Assembly (NCBI GenBank): GCA_026646885.1
Contig: JAPKHK010000008.1
Coordinates: 165,137-229,136 of the forward strand
DNA: 64,000 nt
Origin: Casimicrobiaceae bacterium
GTDB lineage: Bacteria > Pseudomonadota > Gammaproteobacteria > Burkholderiales > Casimicrobiaceae
Direction: 5' to 3'
Shown here one piece after another: positions 54,627-63,260 of the stretch. Within the stretch, counting starts at the first letter, position 1. Each line of letters opens with the position of its first letter. The notes under the pieces are model-generated. The model was not told the origin of the DNA. It saw nothing but the letters and a program-made list of their open reading frames with translations, and made no database searches. The translations under genes and the position numbers were made by a program.

Positions 54627-55904
54627 ATGGCCAAGACTGAGTGCGTGCGCCAAGAACGGGGCCACGCGAAACGAGGTAATATCGGGCTCGCATTGGCGGG
54701 CGGCGGCCCGCTGGGCGGCATCTATGAAGTCGGGGCTCTCATCGCTCTGGCGGAAGCCATAGAAGGGCTCGACTTCAACGATCTCGATGTCTATGTTGGC
54801 GTCAGCTCCGGCGGTTTCGTCGCAGCGGGGCTCGCCAACGGCATCAGTCCGGCCCAGATGTACCATATGTTCATCGCGGATACCCCGGGGCGCGGCGGGA
54901 CCGGCGCCGAACTCAATCCAGAGATCTTCCTGCGCCCGGCCTTCGGCGAATACTGGCGGCGCGCCATCGGCGTGCCACGTTTGCTCGGAGGTGCCTTTTT
55001 GCGCTATCTCCGGAACCCGTTTTCGCGCAACGTTTGGGAGTCCTTCGCCGCTCTAGGGCGTGCCATACCCACGGGAATTTTTGATAACGGCGCGATCGAC
55101 AGCTATCTCACGCGCCTTTTCACCACCGACGGCCGAACCAATGACTTTCGGCGCCTGGAACACGAGCTCTATCTCATCGCCACCGACCTAGACACCGGCG
55201 CCTCAGTGAAATTCGGCGCCAAGGGACACGACGGCGTGCCGATCTCGCGCGCCATCGAAGCCAGCTCCGCGCTGCCGGGTCTGTTTCCTCCCGTGGAGAT
55301 CGACGGACGGCACTACGTCGATGGCGCTCTCAAAAAAACCTTGCACGCCTCGGTGGCCCTGGACGCTGGCGCCGAACTCGTGCTCTGCGTGAATCCCCTG
55401 GTTCCGTTCGATGCCTCGAGCACTGCGGCGCGCAGTGCGATGAGCGTCAAGCAGCTCGCGGAGGGCGGCCTGCCGCTGGTGCTCGCCCAAACATTCCGTG
55501 CCATCATCCATTCGCGCATGGAAGTGGGCATGGCCAAATATGTCACGCAGTATGCGCATGCCGATGTGTTGCTGTTCGAACCGCAGCGCGAGGATGCACG
55601 TATGTTCTTCACCAATATTTTCAGCTATGCGCATCGCCGCCAGCTCTGCGACAACGCCTACCGACGCACTCGCGCGGATTTGCGGCGTCGTGCCGAGAGC
55701 TTGCGTCCGGTCTTAGCGCGGCATGGAGTGCGGCTGCGCGAAGACATCCTCGCCGATAGTTCCCGCCACATCGGACAGGCCGTGACCGCCGCCGCACCGC
55801 CGCCCATGCGTCCAGCCTCCGTGCGCAATAGCGTGCGCGATTTGGGCGCCACCTTGGATCGACTCCAAGGCTACCTGAGCCAGTGTCGCCACCAGACGGC
55901 TTGA
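54627..55904 (+). CDS. Patatin-like phospholipase
   Basis: A 425-residue patatin. Oxyanion loop GGGPLGG (25-31), nucleophile Ser60 in GVSSG, and the catalytic Asp in YVDGALKK. The C-terminal 120 residues are Arg-rich and helical. It would hydrolyse acyl esters of lipids, and in this setting possibly granule lipids such as wax ester, triacylglycerol or PHA. ATG 54627 lies behind GGTGGGGGAT; a GTG four codons earlier is possible. Upstream are 232 bases without another gene, with a TAGAAT -10 candidate at 54564-54569. Confidence 0.9.
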   Translation: MAKTECVRQERGHAKRGNIGLALAGGGPLGGIYEVGALIALAEAIEGLDFNDLDVYVGVSSGGFVAAGLANGISPAQMYHMFIADTPGRGGTGAELNPEIFLRPAFGEYWRRAIGVPRLLGGAFLRYLRNPFSRNVWESFAALGRAIPTGIFDNGAIDSYLTRLFTTDGRTNDFRRLEHELYLIATDLDTGASVKFGAKGHDGVPISRAIEASSALPGLFPPVEIDGRHYVDGALKKTLHASVALDAGAELVLCVNPLVPFDASSTAARSAMSVKQLAEGGLPLVLAQTFRAIIHSRMEVGMAKYVTQYAHADVLLFEPQREDARMFFTNIFSYAHRRQLCDNAYRRTRADLRRRAESLRPVLARHGVRLREDILADSSRHIGQAVTAAAPPPMRPASVRNSVRDLGATLDRLQGYLSQCRHQTA

Positions 55905-55969
55905 CGGCGCTGGCATGACGGCCTTGCCGCCCGCCCGTGGCGCAGCTAGACTGCGGGCGAGAGGAGATC

Positions 55970-56662
55970 ATGGCGGACCCCAAACCGAAGCGGCGCACGC
56001 GCGAGCGCATACTCGAAGCCGCGCTGCGCCTATTCAACGACAAGGGCGCGCCCAATGTCACGACCGCGCATATCGCCGACGAGTTAGAGATAAGTCCCGG
56101 CAATCTCTACTATCACTTCCGCAACAAGGACGAGATCATTCACGCCCTGTTCGGATCTTTCGAAAAGCGCATGGACAGCCAGCTGCTTGCTCCCGAAGGG
56201 CGCGCGCCCGATGTCGAGGACCTCTGGTTCATGCTGCACTTGGTGTTCGAGACCATGGCGCAGTTTCGCTTCCTCTACCGCGACCTGGAGCAGATCGTTT
56301 CGCACGACCGCAAACTCGCGGCGCATTTTGGGCGCATAGTGGACCGCGGCACGCAGGTGGTGAAAGCGCTGTGTGCCGCTATGGTGGCGCAGGGCACGAT
56401 GCGCGCGTCGCCGCGCGAGATCGAGGCAATCGGGCAGAACGTGGCACTGCTGACCACCTATTGGATCAGCTTTCAGAGCGTGCGCCAAAGCGCCCATGCC
56501 CTGCGCCGCGGCGGCGAGATCCCCACGGGCGACGAGCTCGACCGTGGTGCCTACCAAGTTCTGGCCCTGATCGCGCCGTATCTCGTGGGCACGGCGCGGG
56601 AGTTGCTGGACCAGCTGGGCAAAGACTACCTTGCACCCACAACTGGCGCGGCATCGCGCTGA
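55970..56662 (+). CDS. TetR family regulator
   Basis: A 230-residue TetR regulator with the HTH at about 30-55 (VTTAHIADELEISPGNLYYHFRNKDEI) and a C-terminal ligand domain of the type often seen beside wax-ester/lipid genes. AGGAG precedes ATG 55970; the open frame starts earlier at 55937 without a site. Upstream, CGCAG-CTAGA-CTGCG (55941-55955) is a 5-bp-arm palindrome that may be its own operator. Begins 65 bases after the patatin gene and ends 19 before the TPR gene. Confidence 0.88.
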   Translation: MADPKPKRRTRERILEAALRLFNDKGAPNVTTAHIADELEISPGNLYYHFRNKDEIIHALFGSFEKRMDSQLLAPEGRAPDVEDLWFMLHLVFETMAQFRFLYRDLEQIVSHDRKLAAHFGRIVDRGTQVVKALCAAMVAQGTMRASPREIEAIGQNVALLTTYWISFQSVRQSAHALRRGGEIPTGDELDRGAYQVLALIAPYLVGTARELLDQLGKDYLAPTTGAASR

Positions 56663-56681
56663 CAAACCCGAAGGAGGACCC

Positions 56682-57458
56682 ATGGCTAAGAAGTGGAAGA
56701 CCTTTCCTTACACCGACCCGGCTTACCGCTACGACGGCACCCGCCTCAAGGACAACTGGGCGCGCCTGCACGCCGGGGACCAGGAACCGTTCCCCAAGGA
56801 TCAGGCGGTGCAAGAAGCCTGGCGGCTCTATCACGCGGGCGACTTCGCTGCGGCGGTGGCGGCCGGCCTCGAAGCGGGAGTCGATGGTTACGCCGCAGCC
56901 AACAAAGCGGCGGCGATCTACGCCAATTACCTCGAAGCCGATGAAGCGGCCAAGCAGAAGATTTTTCAAGAAGTGGGCACGCGCTGTGAAGAGGCACGCG
57001 CGGCGCTGCCCAAGCACGCCAACTCGCATTACCTGTACGCGTATGCCATGGGCCGCTACAGCCAGAGCATTTCCGTCGGCGCTGCACTGGCCCAAGGGCT
57101 CGGCGGCAAGATCAAGGACGCGCTACTGACTGCGCTCAAGCTCGCGCCTAAACACGCGGAAGCGCATACTGCCTATGGCTCGTATCAGGCCGAAGTGATC
57201 AACAAGGTCGGCGGCATGGTCGCCGGGCTCACTTATGGCGCCAAGAAGGACTCCGCCCTGGAACACTTCAAAGAGGCGCTAAGGCTTGCGCCACACGCGG
57301 CGATCGCGCGTATCGAATACGCCAACGGCCTCTTGCTTCTGTTCGGCAATTCCAAGATCGACGAGGCAACCAAGCTCTATGAGGAGGCAGCCGCCTGCGC
57401 CCCCGCCGAGGCCATGGAGCGGCTTGACGTCGAAAAGGCAAAGGAAGAGCTGTCTTGA
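56682..57458 (+). CDS. TPR-like repeat protein of unknown function
   Basis: A 258-residue helical protein with repeated Ala-rich helix pairs (WRLYHAGDFAAAVAAGLEAG, ALLTALKLAPKHAEAHTAYG, FKEALRLAPHAAIARIEYANG), i.e. three to four TPR units. No signal peptide. Strong AGGAGG before ATG 56682. Co-oriented with the patatin and TetR genes. A scaffold role at granules is possible but unsupported. Confidence 0.8.
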   Translation: MAKKWKTFPYTDPAYRYDGTRLKDNWARLHAGDQEPFPKDQAVQEAWRLYHAGDFAAAVAAGLEAGVDGYAAANKAAAIYANYLEADEAAKQKIFQEVGTRCEEARAALPKHANSHYLYAYAMGRYSQSISVGAALAQGLGGKIKDALLTALKLAPKHAEAHTAYGSYQAEVINKVGGMVAGLTYGAKKDSALEHFKEALRLAPHAAIARIEYANGLLLLFGNSKIDEATKLYEEAAACAPAEAMERLDVEKAKEELS

Positions 57459-57483
57459 CTGAGTACGGCCGAGCGCCGGCAAA

Positions 57484-58278
57484 TCAGAACGGTTGCCCGC
57501 GGCCATAGTCCCCGGTCACCACGAGGTGGGAGACTAGCCGCGCTCCGTCCCAGCGATGCAGAAGCATGCCCGGCGGCTCCATGATGTAGCGGGGCTCGGG
57601 CGCGTTGGCGAGATCGAGGGCAATTTGGTGGGCTACGCTGGGTGCCGAAACCGCCAGCGTTCCGCCAAACCGCGCGCTCATGGCACGGTGCATGTGGCCG
57701 CAAACCACGCCCACCACCTGGCGGTGGCGGGCAAGCACGGCTTCGAGCCGCTGCGGTTGCCGCAGCGCCATTTCGTCCATGTGCACGACGCCGCTCGCAA
57801 AAGGAGGGTGGTGCAGGCCAATGATTGCTTCGCGTTCAGGCTGCTCCGCGAGGCGCTCATCCAACCAAGCGAGCTGCGCCTCGGAGAGCGCTCCATAGGG
57901 GGCGCCGGGCACTACGGTGTCGAGCATGAAAATGCGTAGCGGCCAGCGCTCGATCGCATAATCGAGCTTCGGCCCCGCAGGCAGGTAGCCCAGCGCGTCA
58001 AAGGCCGCGCGCATCACCTGCGGGTTGTCGTGGTTGCCGGGGAGTGCGAACCAGGGGATGGCCAACGGCGCGAGCAACAGTTGAAAATGGGCGTACTCTT
58101 CAGCTCGCCCCCCCTCGACCAAATCACCAGTAAAAAGCACGAGATCCGGGCGGGGGTCGAGTCGCTGCACCGTTTCCACCGCGCGTCGCAGAAACGGTGC
58201 GGTGTCCAATCCTTTGGCCAAGACCGCGCCGGGCGCGCCGATATGCGCATCGCTGAGCTGCGCAATCAAAAGAGCCAC
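57484..58278 (-). CDS. Metallophosphoesterase (CpdA-like)
   Basis: A 264-residue calcineurin-fold hydrolase with every metal motif: LSDAHIG, TGDLVE, PGNHDN, LHHPP and CGHMHRA. The layout matches CpdA 3',5'-cyclic-AMP phosphodiesterase. Start GTG at 58278 gives MALLIAQLSDAHIG, with GGAG upstream; the longer frame covers the end of the neighbour. The start lies directly behind the wax-ester-synthase stop (4 bases), so the two genes are one operon. A cAMP or phospholipid substrate would tie it to nutrient state, but this is not shown. Confidence 0.88.
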   Translation of the reverse strand: MALLIAQLSDAHIGAPGAVLAKGLDTAPFLRRAVETVQRLDPRPDLVLFTGDLVEGGRAEEYAHFQLLLAPLAIPWFALPGNHDNPQVMRAAFDALGYLPAGPKLDYAIERWPLRIFMLDTVVPGAPYGALSEAQLAWLDERLAEQPEREAIIGLHHPPFASGVVHMDEMALRQPQRLEAVLARHRQVVGVVCGHMHRAMSARFGGTLAVSAPSVAHQIALDLANAPEPRYIMEPPGMLLHRWDGARLVSHLVVTGDYGRGQPF

Positions 58279-58282
58279 CCCT

Positions 58283-59740
58283 TCAGACTCCGATGAGCTG
58301 CTGCAAATCGTCCGGCGCAAGCTCTCCGTCCCAAGGCGCGAGCAGGGTGGCGTAAAGCAGCTGCGCGAACTCTGGGGCAAAAAAGGCGATGATGTTTTCT
58401 GGATCAGGCACCAACTTGCGGTCGGTAACCAGACCAAAATGCACATGCTGGTTGTAGGAGAGGATGCTCACCCCCATGCCGATGTTTCCGGACTGGGGCA
58501 CCCAAAACATCAGCCGGTCGATCTTCGCACCGGCGAGATAAAGCGGCTGCTGTGGCCCGGGCACGTTGGTCATGACCGCGCTGGCGTTCTTGGAAAGCAT
58601 GTCCAGCACCTGATTCTGCAAGATCTTTGGGGCCATGCCCACGGCAGCGAGAATCCCCAAGGCGAGAATCGGTTGCTGTGAACCCTTGAGCCCTTGCATG
58701 GCGGCTCGAACCGCGTAGAGGCGCTCGAGTGGATTCTCGATGCCCGCGGCCAGCGGCAGGAAGACCAACCCGAAATGGTTGCCGAGTTTCTCGGCTTGGG
58801 CGAGCGGCCGCAAATTGACCGGCACCAGGGCGCGAATCATCACGCCCTCGACCTCGTCGCCATTGGCGACCAGATAGCGCCGCAGGGCACCCGCGACACA
58901 GGACAGCAGCACGTCGTTGACCGAACAGCCCAGGGCCTTGCCTACGGCTTTCACCTCCTCGAGCGGAATCGGGTCGGCCCAAGCGACCCGCTTGAGTGGC
59001 CCTGGCTTGCCCTTGAAGCGCGTGGGCGAATCCTGATCCATGGTGAGCAGGATAGCGGCTTCCTGGGCTAGCCCCGCGCCTTGCAAGCCGTATTCGGCGA
59101 GCTTGTTGGGGTCGGCCCAGATTTCCATGCCTTTTTCCATGGCCGCCCGGCCAAATTGCGTCGCCGTCTGCATCACGTTCGCCAAAGGCTTCATCGCTTT
59201 GGTCAGGGGATCGTCGACATTTTCGTCGAACTCTCGGGGTAGGTCTTGCCGCCTACCGTCGCGAGTGGCGTCAGCCATGGAAAGCATGACGTGGATGAGC
59301 GCAATGCCGTCGGCGTAGCAATGGTGAATGCGCACCACCAACGCGCTGCCGCCCTGGAAATTCTCCACCAAGTTGTATTCCCACAGCGGTTTCATCGGAT
59401 CCAGCGGCGTACCCATGAGATCGCTGGCATATCGCTGTAGCTCGGCAGTGTCGGCCTGGCCGGGTAGGGCGACGCGGTGCAAGTGGCAATCGAGGTCGAA
59501 GTCGGGGTCGTCCTCCCAGAATGGGATTCCGGCCTGTTGCACCGGGCGCTGTCGAAAACGGCGGAAACTGCAGAATCGCTCTGCCAGGGTCTTCTTGAGG
59601 CGCTGATATTCCAGCGGCTCGCTGAGAATCAACACTCCGCAGATCATCATCAGGTTGCTGCGGCGATCCATGCGCAGCCACGCGGTGTCGACACTCGACA
59701 TGCGCTCCAACCTGTTCATATTCAGCAAATCCGTCAGCAT
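58283..59740 (-). CDS. Wax ester synthase / diacylglycerol acyltransferase (WS/DGAT)
   Basis: A 485-residue acyltransferase with the catalytic HHCYADG (139-145; His140, Asp144), the PLW motif near 118-120 and the C-terminal ND motif in CSVNDVLLSC. It joins acyl-CoA to fatty alcohol or diacylglycerol, producing wax esters or triacylglycerol at the membrane, where droplets form. ATG 59740 follows GAGGGGA; the longer frame to 59803 crosses into the ACBP promoter. Divergent from the ACBP gene and first of an operon with the phosphoesterase. Confidence 0.94.
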   Translation of the reverse strand: MLTDLLNMNRLERMSSVDTAWLRMDRRSNLMMICGVLILSEPLEYQRLKKTLAERFCSFRRFRQRPVQQAGIPFWEDDPDFDLDCHLHRVALPGQADTAELQRYASDLMGTPLDPMKPLWEYNLVENFQGGSALVVRIHHCYADGIALIHVMLSMADATRDGRRQDLPREFDENVDDPLTKAMKPLANVMQTATQFGRAAMEKGMEIWADPNKLAEYGLQGAGLAQEAAILLTMDQDSPTRFKGKPGPLKRVAWADPIPLEEVKAVGKALGCSVNDVLLSCVAGALRRYLVANGDEVEGVMIRALVPVNLRPLAQAEKLGNHFGLVFLPLAAGIENPLERLYAVRAAMQGLKGSQQPILALGILAAVGMAPKILQNQVLDMLSKNASAVMTNVPGPQQPLYLAGAKIDRLMFWVPQSGNIGMGVSILSYNQHVHFGLVTDRKLVPDPENIIAFFAPEFAQLLYATLLAPWDGELAPDDLQQLIGV

Positions 59741-59826
59741 TCCCCTCGCCTCCCTCTGCGCTCCCGCCCAGCCAATCTGCGCGTAGAATAATGGTTGGAC
59801 CACGAAACTACAACCAAGGAGGCGAG

Positions 59827-60093
59827 ATGAGCGATCTCAAGGCAAAATTCGACGCAGCGGTGGCGGCTAGCAAGAAGCTCACCAAGAAACCCAGCAACGA
59901 GATGCTGCTGAAGTTATACGCCTACTTCAAGCAGGCCACGGAAGGGGATGTCAGCGGGGAACGCCCGGGATTCATGGATTTCGTTGGGGGCGCCAAATAC
60001 GACGCGTGGGCCAAGATCAAGGGTACTTCGGCGGAGGAGGCCATGACACAGTACGCCAAACTGATCGAGCGCTTGCAGCGCGACGAGAGTTAA
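59827..60093 (+). CDS. Acyl-CoA-binding protein
   Basis: An 88-residue four-helix acyl-CoA-binding protein with LKLYAYFKQATEGDV (about 28-42) and KYDAWAKIKGTS (about 58-69), the two ligand motifs of the family. It buffers and shuttles long-chain acyl-CoA in the cytoplasm. AGGAGG lies six bases upstream of ATG 59827. Divergent from the WS/DGAT gene with an 86-base shared region (TAGAAT at 59784-59789 is a possible -10), so it probably feeds acyl-CoA to that enzyme. Confidence 0.95.
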   Translation: MSDLKAKFDAAVAASKKLTKKPSNEMLLKLYAYFKQATEGDVSGERPGFMDFVGGAKYDAWAKIKGTSAEEAMTQYAKLIERLQRDES

Positions 60094-60112
60094 GCCGCTC
60101 GCGTGAAGCAAA

Positions 60113-60141
60113 CGGGCCCTTCGGTCTCCCGAAAGGGCCCG
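60113..60141. terminator. Strong hairpin between convergent ACBP and phasin genes
   Basis: CGGGCCCTTCGG (60113-60124) pairs with CCGAAAGGGCCCG (60129-60141) over a 4-base loop with one bulged base. It lies 20 bases past the ACBP stop and 20 past the phasin stop on the other strand, so it can serve both. No T-run on either strand. Confidence 0.7.
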
Positions 60142-60160
60142 CGGAACTTATTACCGAGGC

Positions 60161-60679
60161 TCAGTGCGCGGCACTGCGGCGAGTCGTTTTGGCGGTCCGC
60201 GGCTTGGCGGCCCCGGGCGCGGCGGCCTTACCGGCGGTGGTCTTGCCGGGAGTGGCCTTGGCCCCTTTTTTCTCGGTGAGCAGCGTATTCACCGCCTCCG
60301 AAAGTTCGGCCACGCGGTCGGCGAGGGCTTGCACGTCTTTGGCGGTATAGACGCCCAGACGGTTCAGGGCACGGGCGACACGCTCTTCAAACACCTGTTC
60401 CAGCTTGTCCCAATTGCCCACGGCCTTGGCCTTGATTTCTTCGGTGCGCGCCCGAATCTCCTCGGCCTTCGCCGTGGCGGCGCTCTTGGTCCGCGCTTCG
60501 ATTTCTTCACCCTGCTTGACCAGACTCTCGAACACTTTCATGCCTTCCGCCTGAGCGCGAGAAAAAGCACCCAGACCGGCGAGCCAGATCTGGTGGGACG
60601 AGTCCATCACCTGTTTGGAAAAATCTTTCACTTGTTCGACTTGCTTGGCGCCCAACTTGGCTTTGGCTTGCTTCAACAT
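60161..60679 (-). CDS. Phasin family protein with basic PhaF-like tail
   Basis: A 172-residue phasin: IWLAGLGAFSRAQ at 31-43 as in the first phasin, a long helical middle rich in Ala/Glu/Lys, the heptad stretch ALADRVAELSEAV, and a C-terminal tail (about 136-172) with ten Lys/Arg, Ala and Pro and only one acidic residue. This histone-H1-like tail is the hallmark of PhaF, which tethers granules to the nucleoid. GGGAG at suitable distance favours ATG 60679 over an ATG five codons upstream. Converges on ACBP. Confidence 0.9.
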   Translation of the reverse strand: MLKQAKAKLGAKQVEQVKDFSKQVMDSSHQIWLAGLGAFSRAQAEGMKVFESLVKQGEEIEARTKSAATAKAEEIRARTEEIKAKAVGNWDKLEQVFEERVARALNRLGVYTAKDVQALADRVAELSEAVNTLLTEKKGAKATPGKTTAGKAAAPGAAKPRTAKTTRRSAAH

Positions 60680-60816
60680 GATTTCAACTCCCATGAGGAT
60701 TGCGTTTCGATCCTTGGGAAACCCGCGCCAAATCGCGCCGTCTCCCCACGTGGCGTCATCCTTTCCCGCGTCTTGCCGCATCCGGCGGCCCGAGGTCCGA
60801 TGCACCATTGAGGCGA

Positions 60817-60841
60817 ATTTTAGCGGGGGGATTTAGAGCAA
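60817..60841 (-). promoter_or_regulatory. Phasin promoter/regulatory element, copy 2
   Basis: On the minus strand TTGCTC (60841-60836), 13 bases, TAAAAT (60822-60817), about 140 bases before the phasin start. Matches copy 1 at 20 of 25 positions, including TTGCTCTAAA at one end and CGCTAAA at the other. Lies in a 293-base gap between the phasin and the ygiQ stop. Confidence 0.45.
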
Positions 60842-60972
60842 ACACACTAAAGGCCAACCGCCTCTAATCCCCCGACGGAAGGAAAGCCAGCGGCCGCTTC
60901 GCTTACTCTCGCCACAGCGAGGTTGCGGTTGGGGCGCCCACCGGCGAATCGAGGGAGTTCGGACGACGCGCC

Positions 60973-63105
60973 TCAGCCTCGCGCAGCCGGCCGCCTGGTC
61001 GGGGCGGCCTTAGGCTTGCCTTTCGCCGCGCTCGACAACAAGGGCTGAAATGCCGGCACCAAATGCCGCTTGCCGTTGCCGATCAAATCCGCGCGGCCCA
61101 TGGCCCTCAGGGCTTCGCGCAGCATGGGCCAATTCACTGGGTCGTGATAGCGCAAGAACGCTTTGTGCAGCTTGCGCCGCCGTTCACCGCGCACCACGCT
61201 CACCCGCTCCGAAGCCGCGCTCACTTTGCGCAGCGGGTTCTTTTCGGTGTGCCACATCGCGGTGGCGATGGATAAAGGCGTGGGCAGGAAATTCTGCACC
61301 TGGTCGAGGCGAAAGCCGTTGCGCTTCAACCACAGCGCGAGGGCGAGCATGTCTTCGTCGGTGGTGCCGGGGTGCGCGGCGATGAAATAAGGAATGAGGT
61401 ATTGCTCCTTGCCCGCCTCTTTCGAGAACTGCTCGAACATGCCCTTGAATTGGTCGTAAGTGCCGATGCCGGGCTTCATCATCTTGGACAGCGGCCCGGC
61501 TTCGGTGTGTTCCGGCGCGATTTTCAGGTAGCCCCCGACGTGATGCGTGACCAGCTCCTTCACATACTCCGGCGAGCGCACCGCCAGGTCGTAACGCAGG
61601 CCGGAACCGATCAGCACCTTCTTCACCCCGGGCAATTGCCGCGCCTTGCGATAAAGCTGCACCAGCGGCCCGTGGTCGGTGCCCATGTTGGGGCAGATGT
61701 CGGGATAAACACAGGACAGGCGTCGGCAGGCTTCCTCGATGGCCGGGTCTTTGCACTGCAAGCGATACATATTGGCGGTCGGTCCGCCCAGGTCGGACAC
61801 GATGCCGGTGAAGCCCGACGTCTTGTCGCGGATGTCTTCGATCTCGCGCAGGACGGACGCCTCGGAGCGGCTCTGGATGATGCGCCCTTCGTGTTCGGTG
61901 ATGGAGCAAAAAGTGCAGCCGCCGAAGCAGCCGCGCATGATGTTCACCGAGAAACGAATCATCTCCCAAGCGGGAATTTTCGCCTTGCCATACGAAGGAT
62001 GCGGCGCACGCGCATAGGGCAGGCCGTAGAGGTAATCCATTTCCGGTGTAGTCAGCGGCACCGGCGGCGGATTGAGCCAAACGTCGCGATCACCGTGCGC
62101 TTGCACCAGCGCGCGCGCGTTGCCGGGATTAGATTCGAGATGGAAGGTGCGCGAGGCGTGGGCGTAGAGCACCGGATCACTCTTGACCTGCTCATACGCG
62201 GGCAGGCGTATGACGCTGCGGGCACGCTCGGCGCGGCGAATCTGACGGCGCTCCGCCGAATCGGGCAAGGCTGCCGCGTTCGCCATAGCCTCGCTACCCG
62301 CCGGCGCGGTCGGCAGCGGGGGGCGGGCGGGCATGGGCGAATAGGGGTCGGGGTGCGGATGCACCGCGCCGGGCGTGTCCACCACGCTGGAGTCGATCTC
62401 TTGCCAATCGTCTCCCGCCCGCCAGCCGCGCGGCACCAAGAAGGCGCTGCCGCGCAGATCGCGAATGCTCTCGATGGATACACCCTTGGCGAGACGATGC
62501 GCCAGTTCGACGATGGCGCGCTCGGCATTCCCGAAGAGCAGCAAGTCTGCCTTGGCATCGGCCAGTACCGAGCGGCGCACGGTGTCCGACCAGTAGTCGT
62601 AATGGGCGATGCGCCGCAAGCTCGCTTCGATGCTGCCGATCACCACCGGCACACCGGGAAAAGCCTCGCGGCAGCGCTGCGCATACACCACCACGGCGCG
62701 ATCGGGGCGTTTGCCCGGTTCCGCGTTGGGTGTATAGGCGTCGTCGGAGCGGATTTTGCGGTCGGACGTATAGCGGTTGACCATGGAATCCATGTTCCCC
62801 GCGGTCACGCCGAAAAAGAGCTTGGGTCGGCCCAAAGCGCGGAAGGCTTCGGCGGAATGCCAATCGGGCTGGCTGATGATGCCCACGCGAAAACCTTGGG
62901 CTTCGAGCAGCCGCCCGATCAGCGCCATACCGAAGCTGGGGTGGTCGATGTAGGCGTCGCCCGTGACCAGCACGACGTCACACTCGCCCCAGCCGCGCGC
63001 CTCCACTTCGGCGTGGGAAAGCGGCAAAAACGGTGCAACGCCGAAGCGATGAGCCCAGTGCTTGCGGTAGGCGGTGAGCAGCTTGGTGTCGGGTGGGAGG
63101 CGCAT
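60973..63105 (-). CDS. YgiQ family radical SAM protein
   Basis: A 710-residue radical SAM protein of the YgiQ family, with the N-terminal UPF0313 domain ([20 protein letters not shown]), the cluster motif in [17 protein letters not shown] (Cys-x3-Cys-x2-Cys) and a DUF3362-like C-terminus ([27 protein letters not shown]). Full length. The reaction catalysed is unknown. ATG 63105; the frame opens five codons earlier with TTG. Ends in a Lys/Pro-rich tail. Confidence 0.93.
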   Translation of the reverse strand: MRLPPDTKLLTAYRKHWAHRFGVAPFLPLSHAEVEARGWGECDVVLVTGDAYIDHPSFGMALIGRLLEAQGFRVGIISQPDWHSAEAFRALGRPKLFFGVTAGNMDSMVNRYTSDRKIRSDDAYTPNAEPGKRPDRAVVVYAQRCREAFPGVPVVIGSIEASLRRIAHYDYWSDTVRRSVLADAKADLLLFGNAERAIVELAHRLAKGVSIESIRDLRGSAFLVPRGWRAGDDWQEIDSSVVDTPGAVHPHPDPYSPMPARPPLPTAPAGSEAMANAAALPDSAERRQIRRAERARSVIRLPAYEQVKSDPVLYAHASRTFHLESNPGNARALVQAHGDRDVWLNPPPVPLTTPEMDYLYGLPYARAPHPSYGKAKIPAWEMIRFSVNIMRGCFGGCTFCSITEHEGRIIQSRSEASVLREIEDIRDKTSGFTGIVSDLGGPTANMYRLQCKDPAIEEACRRLSCVYPDICPNMGTDHGPLVQLYRKARQLPGVKKVLIGSGLRYDLAVRSPEYVKELVTHHVGGYLKIAPEHTEAGPLSKMMKPGIGTYDQFKGMFEQFSKEAGKEQYLIPYFIAAHPGTTDEDMLALALWLKRNGFRLDQVQNFLPTPLSIATAMWHTEKNPLRKVSAASERVSVVRGERRRKLHKAFLRYHDPVNWPMLREALRAMGRADLIGNGKRHLVPAFQPLLSSAAKGKPKAAPTRRPAARG

Positions 63106-63260
63106 GCGCCTATTGTACAAGTGCCGGCGGAACCGAAACTGCGGCGCAAAAATCCTCTTCGCGGGAGGGACAAAGCCGCGGCCGGCCGCCTGACTTCTTC
63201 GGCGCAGGCTTGCGCCCGGGCAGTCCAGTCAAGCTGGCTGTGCCTCGGGCGCAATGTTAG

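Noticed and set aside
55941..55955. 5-bp-arm palindrome before the second TetR gene as a certain operator
   Set aside because: Arms are short and GC-rich, so chance is likely; only mentioned within the gene entry.
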